From positions 124,001 to 188,000 of the forward strand of contig CAUVYP010000252.1 of NCBI GenBank assembly GCA_963556195.1: DNA of 64,000 nucleotides. The letters run 5' to 3'. This DNA comes from Sepiola atlantica (lineage: Eukaryota; Mollusca; Cephalopoda; Sepiida; Sepiolidae). Numbering within the stretch: the first letter of the stretch is position 1; every line of letters starts with the position of its first letter. Positions 11,071 to 25,021 of this stretch are shown one piece after another. The notes beneath the pieces are model-generated. The model was not told where the DNA came from. It did no database searches and saw nothing but the letters and a program-made list of their open reading frames with translations. Made by a program: the position numbers and the translations under genes.

Positions 11071-12745
11071 TTAGCGCGTTTTAAAGTTGATATCGCTTTT
11101 GTTTATAACTTCCCCATTTATTCGAATTGTGCAACGAAACCTTGCAGACAGTCTCGAATAGGCTTTTTCTACTGAAGTACAAAGTTTCAGAAGTGCAGCT
11201 CTTGTACAGCCGGAGATATGTCGATACAAACTGAATACGCAAAACATCAACAAAATTTAGCGCGTTTTAATGTTAATATCGCATTTGTTTATAACTTCCA
11301 CATTTATTCGAATTGTGCAACGAAACTTTGCAGACAGTCTCAAATAGGCCTTTTCTACTGAAGTACCAAGTTTCAGAAGTGCAGCTCTTGTACTGCCGGA
11401 GATATGTCGATACAAACTGAATACGCAAAACATCAACAAAATTTAGCGCGTTTTAAAGTTGATATCGCTTTTGTTTATAACTTCCACATTTATTCGAATT
11501 GTGCAACGAAACTTTGCAGATAGTCTCGAAACGGCCTTTTCTACTGAAGTACCAAGTTTCAGAAGTGCAGCTCTTGTACTGCCGGAGATATGTCGATACA
11601 AACTGAATACGCAAAACATCAACAAAATTTAGCGCGTTTTAAAGTTGATATCGCTTTTGTTTATAACTTCCACATTTATTCGAATTGTGCAACGAAACTT
11701 TGCAGACGGTCTCGAATAGGCCTCCTCTACTGAAGTACCAAGTTTCAGAAGTGCAGCTCTTGTACTGCCGGAGATATGTCGATACAAACTGAATACGCAA
11801 AACATCAACAAAATTTAGCGCGTTTTAAAGTTGATATCGCTTTTGTTTATAACTTCCACATTTATTCGAATTGTGCAACGAAACTTTGCAGACAGTCTCG
11901 AATAGGCCTTTTCTACTGAAGCACCAAGTGTCAGAAGTGCAGCTCTTGTACTGCCGGAGATATGTCGATACAAACTGAATACGCAAAACATCAACAAAAT
12001 TTAGCGCGTTTTAAAGTTGATATCGCTTTTGTTTATAACTTCCACATTTATTCGAATTGTGCAACGAAACTTTGCAGACAGTCTCGAATAGGCCTTTTCT
12101 ACTGAAGTACCAAGTTTCAGAAGTGCAGCTCTTTGTACTGCCGGAGATATGTCGATACAAACTGAATACGCAAAACATCAACAAAATTTAGCGCGTTTTA
12201 AAGTTGATATCGCTTTTGTTTATAACTTCCCCATTTATTCGAATTGTGCAACGAAACTTTGCAGACAGTCTCGAATAGGCTTTTTCTACTGAAGTACCAA
12301 GTTTCAGAAGTGCAGCTCTTGTACTGCCGGAGATATGTCGATACAAACTGAATACGCAAAACATCAACAAAATTTAGCGCGTTTTAAAGTTGATATCGCT
12401 TTTGTTTATAACTTCCACATTTATTCGAATTGTGCAACGAAACTTTGCAGACAGTCTCGAATAGGCCTTTTCTACTGAAGCACCAAGTGTCAGAAGTGCA
12501 GCTCTTGTACTGCAGGAGATATGTCGATACAAACTGAATACGCAAAACATCAACAAAATTTAGCGCGTTTTAAAGTTGATATCGCTTTTGTTTATAACTT
12601 CCACATTTATTCGAATTGTGCAACGAAACTTTGCAGACAGTCTCGAATAGGCCTTTTTTACTGAAGTACCAAGTTTCAGAAGTGCAGCTCTTGTACTGCC
12701 GGAGATATGTCGATACAAACTGAATACGCAAAACATCAACAAAAT
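11071..12745. repeat. Monomers rich in E and F subtypes
   Basis: Nine monomers alternate mostly between K-, E- and F-type variants. The run at 11629-12187 parallels 9955-10512 at 1,674 bp: a gacggtctcg monomer, an E monomer, then K. The next monomers of both runs (12188 and 10513) carry the F change cttccccatt. The monomer from 12001 contains a one-base insertion, so it is 187 bp long. No gene or unique sequence is present. Confidence 0.85.
12131..12135. other. One-base insertion in monomer
   Basis: The sequence reads gctctttgtactg instead of gctcttgtactg, giving a 187-bp monomer (12001-12187). It is the only indel in the first 33 kb and shifts the repeat phase by +1. Confidence 0.95.
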
Positions 12746-13675
12746 TTAGCGCGTTTTAAAGTTGATATCGCTTTTGTTTATAACTTCCCCATTTATTCGA
12801 ATTGTGCAACGAAACTTTGCAGACAGTCTCGAATAGGCTTTTTCTACTGAAGTACAAAGATTCAGAAGTGCAGCTCTTGTACTGCCGGAGATATGTCGAT
12901 ACAAACTGAATACGCAAAACATCAACAAAATTTAGCGCGTTTTAATGTTAATATCGCTTTTGTTTATAACTTCCACATTTATTCGAATTGTGCAACGAAA
13001 CTTTGCAGACAGTCTCAAATAGGCCTTTTCTACTTCAGTACCAAGTTTCAGAAGTGCAGCTCATGTACTGCCGGAGATATGTCGATACAAACTAAATACG
13101 CAAAACATCAACAAAATTTAGCGCGTTTTAAAGTTGATATCGCTTTTGTTTATAACTTCCACATTTATTCGAATTGTGCAGCGAAACTTTGCAGACAGTC
13201 GCGGAGACACATGTTCTACTGAAGTACCAAGTTTCAGAAGTGCAGCTCTTGTACTGCCGGAGATATGTCGATACAAACTGAATACGCAAAACATCAACAA
13301 AATTTAGCGCGTTTTAAAGTTGATATCGCTTTTGTTTATAACTTCCACATTTATTCGAATTGTGCAACGAAACTTTGCAGACAGTCTCGAATAGGCCTCC
13401 CCTACTGAAGTACCAAGTGTCAGAAGTGCAGCTCTTGTACTGCCGGAGATATGTCGATACAAACTGAATACGCAAAACATCAACAAAATTTAGCGCGTTT
13501 TAAAGTTGATATCGCTTTTGTTTATAACTTCCACATTTATTCGAATTGTGCAACGAAACTTTGCAGATAGTCTCGAATAGGCCTTTTCTACTGAAGTACA
13601 AAGTTTCAGAAGTGCAGCTCTTGTACTGCCGGAGATATGTCGATACAAACTGAATACGCAAAACATCAACAAAAT
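12746..13675. repeat. 5-monomer block F-A-B-C-D, copy 1
   Basis: These monomers match 14420-15349 at 1,674 bp (9 monomers). Shared rare markers are gctcatgtactg near 13060 in the A monomer, gtgcagcgaaac near 13177 in the following B monomer and ggcctcccctac near 13394 in the C monomer. The A monomer has tacttcag where most copies have tactgaag. The monomers on either side do not match at this offset. Confidence 0.85.
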
Positions 13676-14419
13676 TTAGCGCGTTTTAAAGTTGATATCG
13701 CTTTTGTTTATAACTTCCACATTTATTCGAATTGTGCAACGAAACTTTGCAGACAGTCTCGAATAGGCCTTTTCTACTGAAGCACCAAGTGTCAGAAGTG
13801 CAGCTCTTGTACTGCCGGAGATATGTCGATACAAACTGAATACGCAAAACATCAACAAAATTTAGCGCGTTTTAAAGTTGATATCGCTTTTGTTTATAAC
13901 TTCCACATTTATTCGAATTGTGCAACGAAACTTTGCAGACAGTCTCGAATAGGCCTTTTCTACTGAAGTACCAAGTTTCAGAAGTGCAGCTCTTGTACTG
14001 CCGGAGATATGTCGATACAAACTGAATACGCAAAACATCAACAAAATTTAGCGCGTTTTAAAGTTGATATCGCTTTTGTTTATAACTTCCCCATTTATTC
14101 GAATTGTGCAACGAAACTTTGCAGACAGTCTCGAATAGGCTTTTTCTACTGAAGTACCAAGTTTCAGAAGTGCAGCTCTTGTACTGCCGGAGATATGTCG
14201 ATACAAACTGAATACGCAAAACATCAACAAAATTTAGCGCGTTTTAAAGTTGATATCGCTTTTGTTTATAACTTCCACATTTATTCGAATTGTGCAACGA
14301 AACTTTGCAGACAGTCTCGAATAGGCCTTTTCTACTGAAGTACCAAGTTTCAGAAGTGCAGCTCTTGTACTGCCGGAGATATGTCGATACAAACTGAATA
14401 CGCAAAACATCAACAAAAT

Positions 14420-15349
14420 TTAGCGCGTTTTAAAGTTGATATCGCTTTTGTTTATAACTTCAACATTTATTCGAATTGTGCAACGAAACTTTGCAGACAG
14501 TCTCGAATAGGCTTTTTCTACTGAAGTACAAAGTTTCAGAAGTGCAGCTCTTGTACTGCCGGAGATATGTCGATACAAACTGAATACGCAAAACATCAAC
14601 AAAATTTAGCGCGTTTTAATGTTAATATCGCTTTTGTTTATAACTTCCACATTTATTCGAATTGTGCAACGAAACTTTGCAGACAGTCTCAAATAGGCCT
14701 TTTCTACTTAAGTACCAAGTTTCAGAAGTGCAGCTCATGTACTGCCGGAGATATGTCGATACAAACTAAATACGCAAAACATCAACAAAATTTAGCGCGT
14801 TTTAAAGTTGATATCGCTTTTGTTTATAACTTCCACATTTATTCGAATTGTGCAGCGAAACTTTGCAGACAGTCGCGGAGACACATGTTCTACTGAAGTA
14901 CCAAGTTTCAGAAGTGCAGCTCTTGTACTGCCGGAGATATGTCGATACAAACTGAATACGCAAAACATCAACAAAATTTAGCGCGTTTTAAAGTTGATAT
15001 CGCTTTTGTTTATAACTTCTACATTTATTCGAATTGTGCAACGAAACTTTGCAGACAGTCTTGAATAGGCCTCCCCTACTGAAGTACCAAGTTTCAGAAG
15101 TGCAGCTCTTGTACTGCCGGAGATATGTCGATACAAACTGAATACGCAAAACATCAACAAAATTTAGCGCGTTTTAAAGTTGATATCGCTTTTGTTTATA
15201 ACTTCCACATTTATTCGAATTGTGCAACGAAACTTTGCAGATAGTCTCGAATAGGCCTTTTCTACTGAAGTACAAAGTTTCAGAAGTGCAGCTCTTGTAC
15301 TGCCGGAGATATGTCGATACAAACTGAATACGCAAAACATCAACAAAAT
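14420..15349. repeat. 5-monomer block F-A-B-C-D, copy 2
   Basis: This is the partner of 12746-13675. It has the same gctcatgtactg (near 14732), gtgcagcgaaac (near 14851) and ggcctcccctac (near 15067) markers. The first monomer has cttcaacatt rather than cttccccatt but keeps ggcttttt and gtacaaag. Between the two copies lie four E, K, F and K monomers (13676-14419). Confidence 0.85.
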
Positions 15350-16837
15350 TTAGCGCGTTTTAAAGTTGATATCGCTTTTGTTTATAACTTCCACATTTAT
15401 TCGAATTGTGCAACGAAACTTTGCAGACAGTCTCGAATAGGCCTCCTCTACTGAAGTACCAAGTTTCAGAAGTGCAGCTCTTGTACTGCCGGAGATATGT
15501 CGATACAAACTGAATACGCAAATCATCAACAAAATTTAGCGCGTTTTAATGTTGATATCGCTTTTGTTTATAACTTCCACATTTATTCGAATTGTTCAAC
15601 GAAACTTTGAAGACAGTCTCAAATAGGCCTTTTCTACTGAAGTACCAAGTTTCAGAAGTGCAGCTCTTGTACTGCCGGAGATATGTCGATACAAACTAAA
15701 TACGCAAAACATCAACAAAATTTAGCGCGTTTTAAAGTTGATATCGCTTTTGTTTATAACTTCCACATTTATTCGAATTGTGCAACGAAACTTTGCAGAC
15801 AGTCTCACATAGGCCTTTTCTACTGAAGTACCAAGTTTCAGAAGTGCAGCTCTTGTACTGCCGGAGATATGTCGATACAAACTGAATACGCAAAACATCA
15901 ACAAAATTTGGCGCGTTTTAATGCTAATATCGCTTTTGTTTATAACTTCCACATTTATTCGAATTGTGCAACGAAACTTTGCAGACAGTCTCAAATAGGC
16001 CTTTTCTACTTAAGTACCAAGTTTCAGAAGTGCAGCTCTTGTACTGCCGGAGATATGTCGATACAAACTAAATACGCAAAACATCAACAAAATTTAGGGT
16101 GTTTTAAAGTTGATATCGCTTTTGTTTATAACTTCCACATTTATTCGAATTGTGCAACGAAACTTTGCAGACAGTCGCGGAGACACATGTTCTACTGAAG
16201 TACCAAGTTTCAGAAGTGCAGCTCTTGTACTGCCGGAGATATGTCGATACAAACTGAATACGCAAAACATCAACAAAATTTAGCGCGTTTTAAAGTTGAT
16301 ATCGCTTTTGTTTATAACTTCCACATTTATTCGAATTGTGCAACGAAACTTTGCAGACAGTCTCAGATAGGCCTCCTCTACTGAAGTACCAAGTTTCAGA
16401 AGTGCAGCTCTTGTACTGCCGGAGATATGTCGATACAAACTGAATACGCAAATCATCAACAAAATTTAGCGCGTTTTAATGTTGATATCGCTTTTGTTTA
16501 TAACTTCCACATTTATTCGAATTGTGCAACGAAACTTTGCAGATAGTCTCGAATAGGCCTTTTCTACTGAAGTACAAAGTTTCAGAAGTGCAGCTCTTGT
16601 ACTGCCGGAGATATGTCGATACAAACTGAATACGCAAAACATCAACAAAATTTAGCGCGTTTTAAAGTTGATATCGCTTTTGTTTATAACTTCCACATTT
16701 ATTCGAATTGTGCAACGAAACTTTGCAGACAGTCTCGAATAGGCCTCCTCTACTGAAGTACCAAGTTTCAGAAGTGCAGCTCTTGTACTGCCGGAGATAT
16801 GTCGATACAAACTGAATACGCAAAACATCAACAAAAT
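15350..16837. repeat. Eight monomers preceding the 19-monomer duplication
   Basis: The run contains C, A, A, A, B, C, D and C types. The part from 15536 to about 16279 parallels 18512-19255 at 2,976 bp (16 monomers). Shared markers are gttcaacg near 15596, taatgctaat near 15920 and tagggtgtttt near 16096. It looks like a third, more diverged relative of part of the 19-monomer unit. The monomer at 15536 has tttgaagacag near 15608, a private change. Confidence 0.75.
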
Positions 16838-19800
16838 TTAGCGCGTTTTAAAGTTGATATCGCTTTTGTTTATAACTTCCACATTTATTCGAATTGTGCA
16901 ACGAAACTTTGCAGATAGTCTCGAATAGGCCTTTTCTACTGAAGTACAAAGTTTCAGAAGTGCAGCTCTTGTACTGCCGGAGATATGTCGATACAAACTG
17001 AATACGCAAATCATCAACAAAATTTAGCGCGTTTTAAAGTTGATATCGCTTTTGTTTATAACTTCCACATTTATTCGAATTGTGCAACGAAACTTTGCAG
17101 ACAGTCGCGGAGACACATGTTCTACTGAAGTACCAAGTTTCAGAAGTGCAGCTCTTGTACTGCCGGAGATATGTCGATACAAACTGAATACGCAAAACAT
17201 CAACAAAATTTAGCGCGTTTTAAAGTTGATATCGCTTTTGTTTATAACTTCCACATTTATTCGAATTGTGCAACGAAAATTTGCAGACAGTCTCGAATAG
17301 GCCTTTTCTACTGAAGCACTAAGTGTCAGAAGTGCAGCTCTTGTACTGCCGGAGATATGTCGATACAAACTGAATACGCAAAACATCAACAAAATTTAGC
17401 GCGTTTTAAAGTTGATATCGCTTTTGTTTATAACTTCCACATTTATTTGAATTGTGCAACGAAACTTTGCAGACAGTCTCGAATAGGCCTTTTCTACTGA
17501 AGTACCAAGTTTCAGAAGTGCAGCTCTTGTACTGCCGGAGATATGTCGATACAAACTGAATACGCAAAACATCAACAAAATTTAGCGCGTTTTAAAGTTG
17601 ATATCGCTTTTGTTTATAACTTCCCCATTTATTCGAATTGTGCAACGAAACTTTGCAGACAGTCTCGAATAGGCTTTTTCTACTGAAGTACCAAGTTTCA
17701 GAAGTGCAGCTCTTGTACTGCCGGAGATATGTCGATACAAACTGAATACGCAAAACATCAACAAAATTTAGCGCGTTTTAAAGTTGATATCGCTTTTGTT
17801 TATAACTTCCACATTTATTCGAATTGTGCAACGAAACTTTGCAGACAGTCTCGAATAGGCCTTTTCTACTGAAGCACCAAGTGTCAGAAGTGCAGCTCTT
17901 GTACTGCCGGAGATATGTCGATACAAACTGAATACGCAAAACATCAACAAAATTTAGCGCGTTTTAAAGTTGATATCGCTTTTGTTTATAACTTCCACAT
18001 TTATTCGAATTGTGCAACGAAACTTTGCAGACAGTCTCGAATAGGCCTTTTCTACTGAAGTACCAAGTTTCAGAAGTGCAGCTCTTGTACTGCCGGAGAT
18101 ATGTCGATACAAACTGAATACGCAAAACATCAACAAAATTTAGCGCGTTTTAAAGTTGATATCGCTTTTGTTTATAACTTCCCCATTTATTCGAATTGTG
18201 CAACGAAACTTTGCAGACAGTCTCGAATAGGCTTTTTCTACTGAAGTACAAAGTTTCAGAAGTGCAGCTCTTGTACTGCCGGAGATATGTCGATACAAAC
18301 TGAATACGCAAAACATCAACAAAATTTAGCGCGTTTTAATGTTAATATCGCTTTTGTTTATAACTTCCACATTTATTCGAATTGTGCAACGAAACTTTGC
18401 AGACAGTCTCAAATAGGCATTTTCTACTTAAGTACCAAGTTTCAGAAGTGCAGCTCATGTACTGCCGGAGATATGTCGATACAAACTAAATACGCAAAAC
18501 ATCAACAAAATTTAGCGCGTTTTAAAGTTGATATCGCTTTTGTTTATAACTTCCACATTTATTCGAATTGTTCAACGAAACTTTGCAGACAGTCTCAAAT
18601 AGGCCTTTTCTACTGAAGTACCAAGTTTCAGAAGTGCAGCTCTTGTACTGCCGGAGATATGTCGATACAAACTAAATACGCAAAACATCAACAAAATTTA
18701 GCGCGTTTTAAAGTTGATATCGCTTTTGTTTATAACTTCCACATTTATTCGAATTGTGCAACGAAACTTTGCAGACAGTCTCAAATAGGCCTTTTCTACT
18801 GAAGTACCAAGTTTCAGAAGTGCAGCTCTTGTACTGCCGGAGATATGTCGATACAAACTGAATACGCAAAACATCAACAAAATTTAGCGCGTTTTAATGC
18901 TAATATCGCTTTTGTTTATAACTTCCACATTTATTCGAATTGTGCAACGAAACTTTGCAGACAGTCTCAAATAGGCCTTTTCTACTTAAGTACCAAGTTT
19001 CAGAAGTGCAGCTCTTGTACTGCCGGATATATGTCGATACAAACTAAATACGCAAAACATCAACAAAATTTAGGGTGTTTTAAAGTTGATATCGCTTTTG
19101 TTTATAACTTCCACATTTATTCGAATTGTGCAACGAAACTTTGCAGACAGTCGCGGAGACACATGTTCTACTGAAGTACCAAGTTTCAGAAGTGCAGCTC
19201 TTGTACTGCCGGAGATATGTCGATACAAACTGAATACGCAAAACATCAACAAAATTTAGCGCGTTTTAAAGTTGATATCGCTTTTGTTTATAACTTCCAC
19301 ATTTATTCGAATTGTGCAACGAAACTTTGCAGACAGTCTCGAATAGGCCTCCTCTACTGAAGTACCAAGTTTCAGAAGTGCAGCTCTTGTACTGCCGGAG
19401 ATATGTCGATACAAACTGAATACGCAAAACATCAACAAAATTTAGCGCGTTTTAAAGTTGATATCGCTTTTGTTTATAACTTCCACATTTATTCGAATTG
19501 TGCAACGAAACTTTGCAGATAGTCTCGAATAGGCCTTTTCTACTGAAGTACCAAGTTTCAGAAGTGCAGCTCTTGTACTGCCGGAGATATGTCGATACAA
19601 ACTGAATACGCAAATCATCAACAAAATTTAGCGCGTTTAAATGTTGATATCGCTTTTGTTTATAACTTCCACATTTATTCGAATTGTGCAACGAAAGTTT
19701 GCAGACAGTCTCAAATAGGCCTTTTCTACTGAAGTACCAAGTTTCAGAAGTGCAGCTCTTGTACTGCCGGAGATATGTCGATACAAACTGAATACGCAAA

Positions 19801-20371
19801 ACATCAACAAAATTTAGCGCGTTTTAAAGTTGATATCGCTTTTGTTTATAACTTCCACATTTATTCGAATTGTGCAACGAAACTTTGCAGACAGTCTCGA
19901 ATAGGCCTCCTCTACTGAAGTACCAAGTTTCAGAAGTGCAGCTCTTGTACTGCCGGAGATATGTCGATACAAACTGAATACGCAAAACATCAACAAAATT
20001 TAGCGCGTTTTAAAGTTGATATCGCTTTTGTTTATAACTTCCACATTTATTCGAATTGTGCAACGAAACTTTGCAGATAGTCTCGAATAGGCCTTTTCTA
20101 CTGAAGTACAAAGTTTCAGAAGTGCAGCTCTTGTACTGCCGGAGATATGTCGATACAAACTGAATACGCAAAACATCAACAAAATTTAGCGCGTTTTAAA
20201 GTTGATATCGCTTTTGTTTATAACTTCCACATTTATTCGAATTGTGCAACGAAACTTTGCAGACAGTCTCGAATAGGCCTTTTCTACTGAAGTACCAAGT
20301 TTCAGAAGTGCAGCTCTTGTACTGCCGGAGATATGTCGATACAAACTGAATACGCAAAACATCAACAAAAT
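16838..20371. repeat. 19-monomer (3,534-bp) higher-order unit, copy 1
   Basis: The first 17 of these 19 monomers (16838-19999) recur at +3,534 bp with every rare variant I checked. Markers are gaaaatttgc near 17276, gcactaagtgtc near 17317, atttatttgaatt near 17443, taatgctaat near 18895, gccggatatatg near 19022, tagggtgtttt near 19071, cgcgtttaaatg near 19632 and gaaagtttgc near 19693. The conceptual translations of these monomers show no difference from copy 2. The final two monomers (20000 D-type and 20186 K-type) are missing from copy 2. Confidence 0.93.
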
Positions 20372-23300
20372 TTAGCGCGTTTTAAAGTTGATATCGCTTT
20401 TGTTTATAACTTCCACATTTATTCGAATTGTGCAACGAAACTTTGCAGATAGTCTCGAATAGGCCTTTTCTACTGAAGTACAAAGTTTCAGAAGTGCAGC
20501 TCTTGTACTGCCGGAGATATGTCGATACAAACTGAATACGCAAATCATCAACAAAATTTAGCGCGTTTTAAAGTTGATATCGCTTTTGTTTATAACTTCC
20601 ACATTTATTCGAATTGTGCAACGAAACTTTGCAGACAGTCGCGGAGACACATGTTCTACTGAAGTACCAAGTTTCAGAAGTGCAGCTCTTGTACTGCCGG
20701 AGATATGTCGATACAAACTGAATACGCAAAACATCAACAAAATTTAGCGCGTTTTAAAGTTGATATCGCTTTTGTTTATAACTTCCACATTTATTCGAAT
20801 TGTGCAACGAAAATTTGCAGACAGTCTCGAATAGGCCTTTTCTACTGAAGCACTAAGTGTCAGAAGTGCAGCTCTTGTACTGCCGGAGATATGTCGATAC
20901 AAACTGAATACGCAAAACATCAACAAAATTTAGCGCGTTTTAAAGTTGATATCGCTTTTGTTTATAACTTCCACATTTATTTGAATTGTGCAACGAAACT
21001 TTGCAGACAGTCTCGAATAGGCCTTTTCTACTGAAGTACCAAGTTTCAGAAGTGCAGCTCTTGTACTGCCGGAGATATGTCGATACAAACTGAATACGCA
21101 AAACATCAACAAAATTTAGCGCGTTTTAAAGTTGATATCGCTTTTGTTTATAACTTCCCCATTTATTCGAATTGTGCAACGAAACTTTGCAGACAGTCTC
21201 GAATAGGCTTTTTCTACTGAAGTACCAAGTTTCAGAAGTGCAGCTCTTGTACTGCCGGAGATATGTCGATACAAACTGAATACGCAAAACATCAACAAAA
21301 TTTAGCGCGTTTTAAAGTTGATATCGCTTTTGTTTATAACTTCCACATTTATTCGAATTGTGCAACGAAACTTTGCAGACAGTCTCGAATAGGCCTTTTC
21401 TACTGAAGCACCAAGTGTCAGAAGTGCAGCTCTTGTACTGCCGGAGATATGTCGATACAAACTGAATACGCAAAACATCAACAAAATTTAGCGCGTTTTA
21501 AAGTTGATATCGCTTTTGTTTATAACTTCCACATTTATTCGAATTGTGCAACGAAACTTTGCAGACAGTCTCGAATAGGCCTTTTCTACTGAAGTACCAA
21601 GTTTCAGAAGTGCAGCTCTTGTACTGCCGGAGATATGTCGATACAAACTGAATACGCAAAACATCAACAAAATTTAGCGCGTTTTAAAGTTGATATCGCT
21701 TTTGTTTATAACTTCCCCATTTATTCGAATTGTGCAACGAAACTTTGCAGACAGTCTCGAATAGGCTTTTTCTACTGAAGTACAAAGTTTCAGAAGTGCA
21801 GCTCTTGTACTGCCGGAGATATGTCGATACAAACTGAATACGCAAAACATCAACAAAATTTAGCGCGTTTTAATGTTAATATCGCTTTTGTTTATAACTT
21901 CCACATTTATTCGAATTGTGCAACGAAACTTTGCAGACAGTCTCAAATAGGCATTTTCTACTTAAGTACCAAGTTTCAGAAGTGCAGCTCATGTACTGCC
22001 GGAGATATGTCGATACAAACTAAATACGCAAAACATCAACAAAATTTAGCGCGTTTTAAAGTTGATATCGCTTTTGTTTATAACTTCCACATTTATTCGA
22101 ATTGTTCAACGAAACTTTGCAGACAGTCTCAAATAGGCCTTTTCTACTGAAGTACCAAGTTTCAGAAGTGCAGCTCTTGTACTGCCGGAGATATGTCGAT
22201 ACAAACTAAATACGCAAAACATCAACAAAATTTAGCGCGTTTTAAAGTTGATATCGCTTTTGTTTATAACTTCCACATTTATTCGAATTGTGCAACGAAA
22301 CTTTGCAGACAGTCTCAAATAGGCCTTTTCTACTGAAGTACCAAGTTTCAGAAGTGCAGCTCTTGTACTGCCGGAGATATGTCGATACAAACTGAATACG
22401 CAAAACATCAACAAAATTTAGCGCGTTTTAATGCTAATATCGCTTTTGTTTATAACTTCCACATTTATTCGAATTGTGCAACGAAACTTTGCAGACAGTC
22501 TCAAATAGGCCTTTTCTACTTAAGTACCAAGTTTCAGAAGTGCAGCTCTTGTACTGCCGGATATATGTCGATACAAACTAAATACGCAAAACATCAACAA
22601 AATTTAGGGTGTTTTAAAGTTGATATCGCTTTTGTTTATAACTTCCACATTTATTCGAATTGTGCAACGAAACTTTGCAGACAGTCGCGGAGACACATGT
22701 TCTACTGAAGTACCAAGTTTCAGAAGTGCAGCTCTTGTACTGCCGGAGATATGTCGATACAAACTGAATACGCAAAACATCAACAAAATTTAGCGCGTTT
22801 TAAAGTTGATATCGCTTTTGTTTATAACTTCCACATTTATTCGAATTGTGCAACGAAACTTTGCAGACAGTCTCGAATAGGCCTCCTCTACTGAAGTACC
22901 AAGTTTCAGAAGTGCAGCTCTTGTACTGCCGGAGATATGTCGATACAAACTGAATACGCAAAACATCAACAAAATTTAGCGCGTTTTAAAGTTGATATCG
23001 CTTTTGTTTATAACTTCCACATTTATTCGAATTGTGCAACGAAACTTTGCAGATAGTCTCGAATAGGCCTTTTCTACTGAAGTACCAAGTTTCAGAAGTG
23101 CAGCTCTTGTACTGCCGGAGATATGTCGATACAAACTGAATACGCAAATCATCAACAAAATTTAGCGCGTTTAAATGTTGATATCGCTTTTGTTTATAAC
23201 TTCCACATTTATTCGAATTGTGCAACGAAAGTTTGCAGACAGTCTCAAATAGGCCTTTTCTACTGAAGTACCAAGTTTCAGAAGTGCAGCTCTTGTACTG

Positions 23301-23533
23301 CCGGAGATATGTCGATACAAACTGAATACGCAAAACATCAACAAAATTTAGCGCGTTTTAAAGTTGATATCGCTTTTGTTTATAACTTCCACATTTATTC
23401 GAATTGTGCAACGAAACTTTGCAGACAGTCTCGAATAGGCCTCCTCTACTGAAGTACCAAGTTTCAGAAGTGCAGCTCTTGTACTGCCGGAGATATGTCG
23501 ATACAAACTGAATACGCAAAACATCAACAAAAT
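20372..23533. repeat. 19-monomer higher-order unit, copy 2 (17 monomers kept)
   Basis: This is a tandem copy of 16838-19999. Rare variants recur at the expected places: gaaaatttgc near 20810, gcactaagtgtc near 20851, atttatttgaatt near 20977, gccggatatatg near 22556, tagggtgtttt near 22605 and gaaagtttgc near 23227. Such close agreement over 3.16 kb, against several-percent differences between random monomers, indicates a very recent duplication. An assembly duplication is the alternative. Confidence 0.93.
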
Positions 23534-23719
23534 TTAGCGCGTTTTAAAGTTGATATCGCTTTTGTTTATAACTTCCACATTTATTCGAATTGTGCAACGA
23601 AACTTTGCAGATAGTCTCGAATAGGCCTTTTCTACTGAAGTACAAAGTTTTCGAAGTGCAGCTCTTGTACTGCCGGAGATATGTCGATACAAACTGAATA
23701 CGCAAATCATCAACAAAAT
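23534..23719. repeat. D-type monomer at a two-monomer deletion junction
   Basis: In copy 1 the order after the C monomer at 19814 is D (20000), K (20186), D ending in aatcatc (20372), then B. Here a single D monomer ending in aatcatc follows the matching C monomer and leads straight to B (23720). Unequal exchange between two D monomers two positions apart would give this order. The monomer also carries the private variant gttttcgaag near 23646. Confidence 0.6.
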
Positions 23720-25021
23720 TTAGCGCGTTTTAAAGTTGATATCGCTTTTGTTTATAACTTCCACATTTATTCGAATTGTGCAACGAAACTTTGCAGACAG
23801 TCGCGGAGACACATGTTCTACTGAAGTACCAAGTTTCAGAAGTGCAGCTCTTGTACTGCCGGAGATATGTCGATACAAACTGAATACGCAAAACATCAAC
23901 AAAATTTAGCGCGTTTTAAAGTTGATATCGCTTTTGTTTATAACTTCCACATTTATTCGAATTGTGCAACGAAACTTTGCAGACAGTCTCGAATAGGCCT
24001 TTTCTACTGAAGCACCAAGTTTCAGAAGTGCAGCTCTTGTACTGCCGGAGATATGTCGATACAAACTGAATACGCAAAACATCAACAAAATTTAGCGCGT
24101 TTTAAAGTTGATATCGCTTTTGTTTATAACTTCCACATTTATTCGAATTGTGCAACGAAACTTTGCAGACAGTCTCGAATAGGCCTTTTCTACTGAAGTA
24201 CCAAGTTTCAGAAGTGCAGCTCTTGTACTGCCGGAGATATGTCGATACAAACTGAATACGCAAAACATCAACAAAATTTAGCGCGTTTTAAAGTTGATAT
24301 CGCTTTTGTTTATAACTTCCCCATTTATTCGAATTGTGCAACGAAACTTTGCAGACAGTCTCGAATAGGCTTTTTCTACTGAAGTACCAAGTTTCAGAAG
24401 TGCAGCTCTTGTACTGCCGGAGATATGTCGATACAAACTTAATACGCAAATCATCAACAAAATTTAGCGCGTTTTAAAGTTGATATCGCTTTTGTTTATA
24501 ACTTCCACATTTATTCGAATTGTGCAACGAAACTTTGCAGACAGTCTCGAATAGGCCTTTTCTACTGAAGCACCAAGTGTCAGAAGTGCAGCTATTGTAC
24601 TGCCGGAGATATGTCGATACAAACTGAATACGCAAAACATCAACAAAATTTAGCGCGTTTTAAAGTTGATATCGCTTTTGTTTATAACTTCCACATTTAT
24701 TCGAATTGTGCAACGAAACTTTGCAGACAGTCTCGAATAGGCCTTTTCTACTGAAGTACCAAGTTTCAGAAGTGCAGCTCTTGTACTGCCGGAGATATGT
24801 CGATACAAACTGAATACGCAAAACATCAACAAAATTTAGCGCGTTTTAAAGTTGATATCGCTTTTGTTTATAACTTCCCCATTTATTCGAATTGTGCAAC
24901 GAAACTTTGCAGACAGTCTCGAATAGGCTTTTTCTACTGAAGTACAAAGTTTCAGAAGTGCAGCTCTTGTACTGCCGGAGATATGTCGATACAAACTGAA
25001 TACGCAAAACATCAACAACAT
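23720..25021. repeat. 7-monomer (1,302-bp) higher-order unit, copy 1
   Basis: The order is B, K with gcaccaagtttcag, K, F, E with gctattgtac, K, F ending in caacaacattt. It matches 25022-26323 at 1,302 bp. Shared rare variants are gcaccaagtttc near 24011, acttaatacgc near 24437, gctattgtac near 24591 and caacaacattt near 25012. The B monomers differ at offsets 11-20 (taaagttgat here, taatgttaat in copy 2). Confidence 0.92.
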
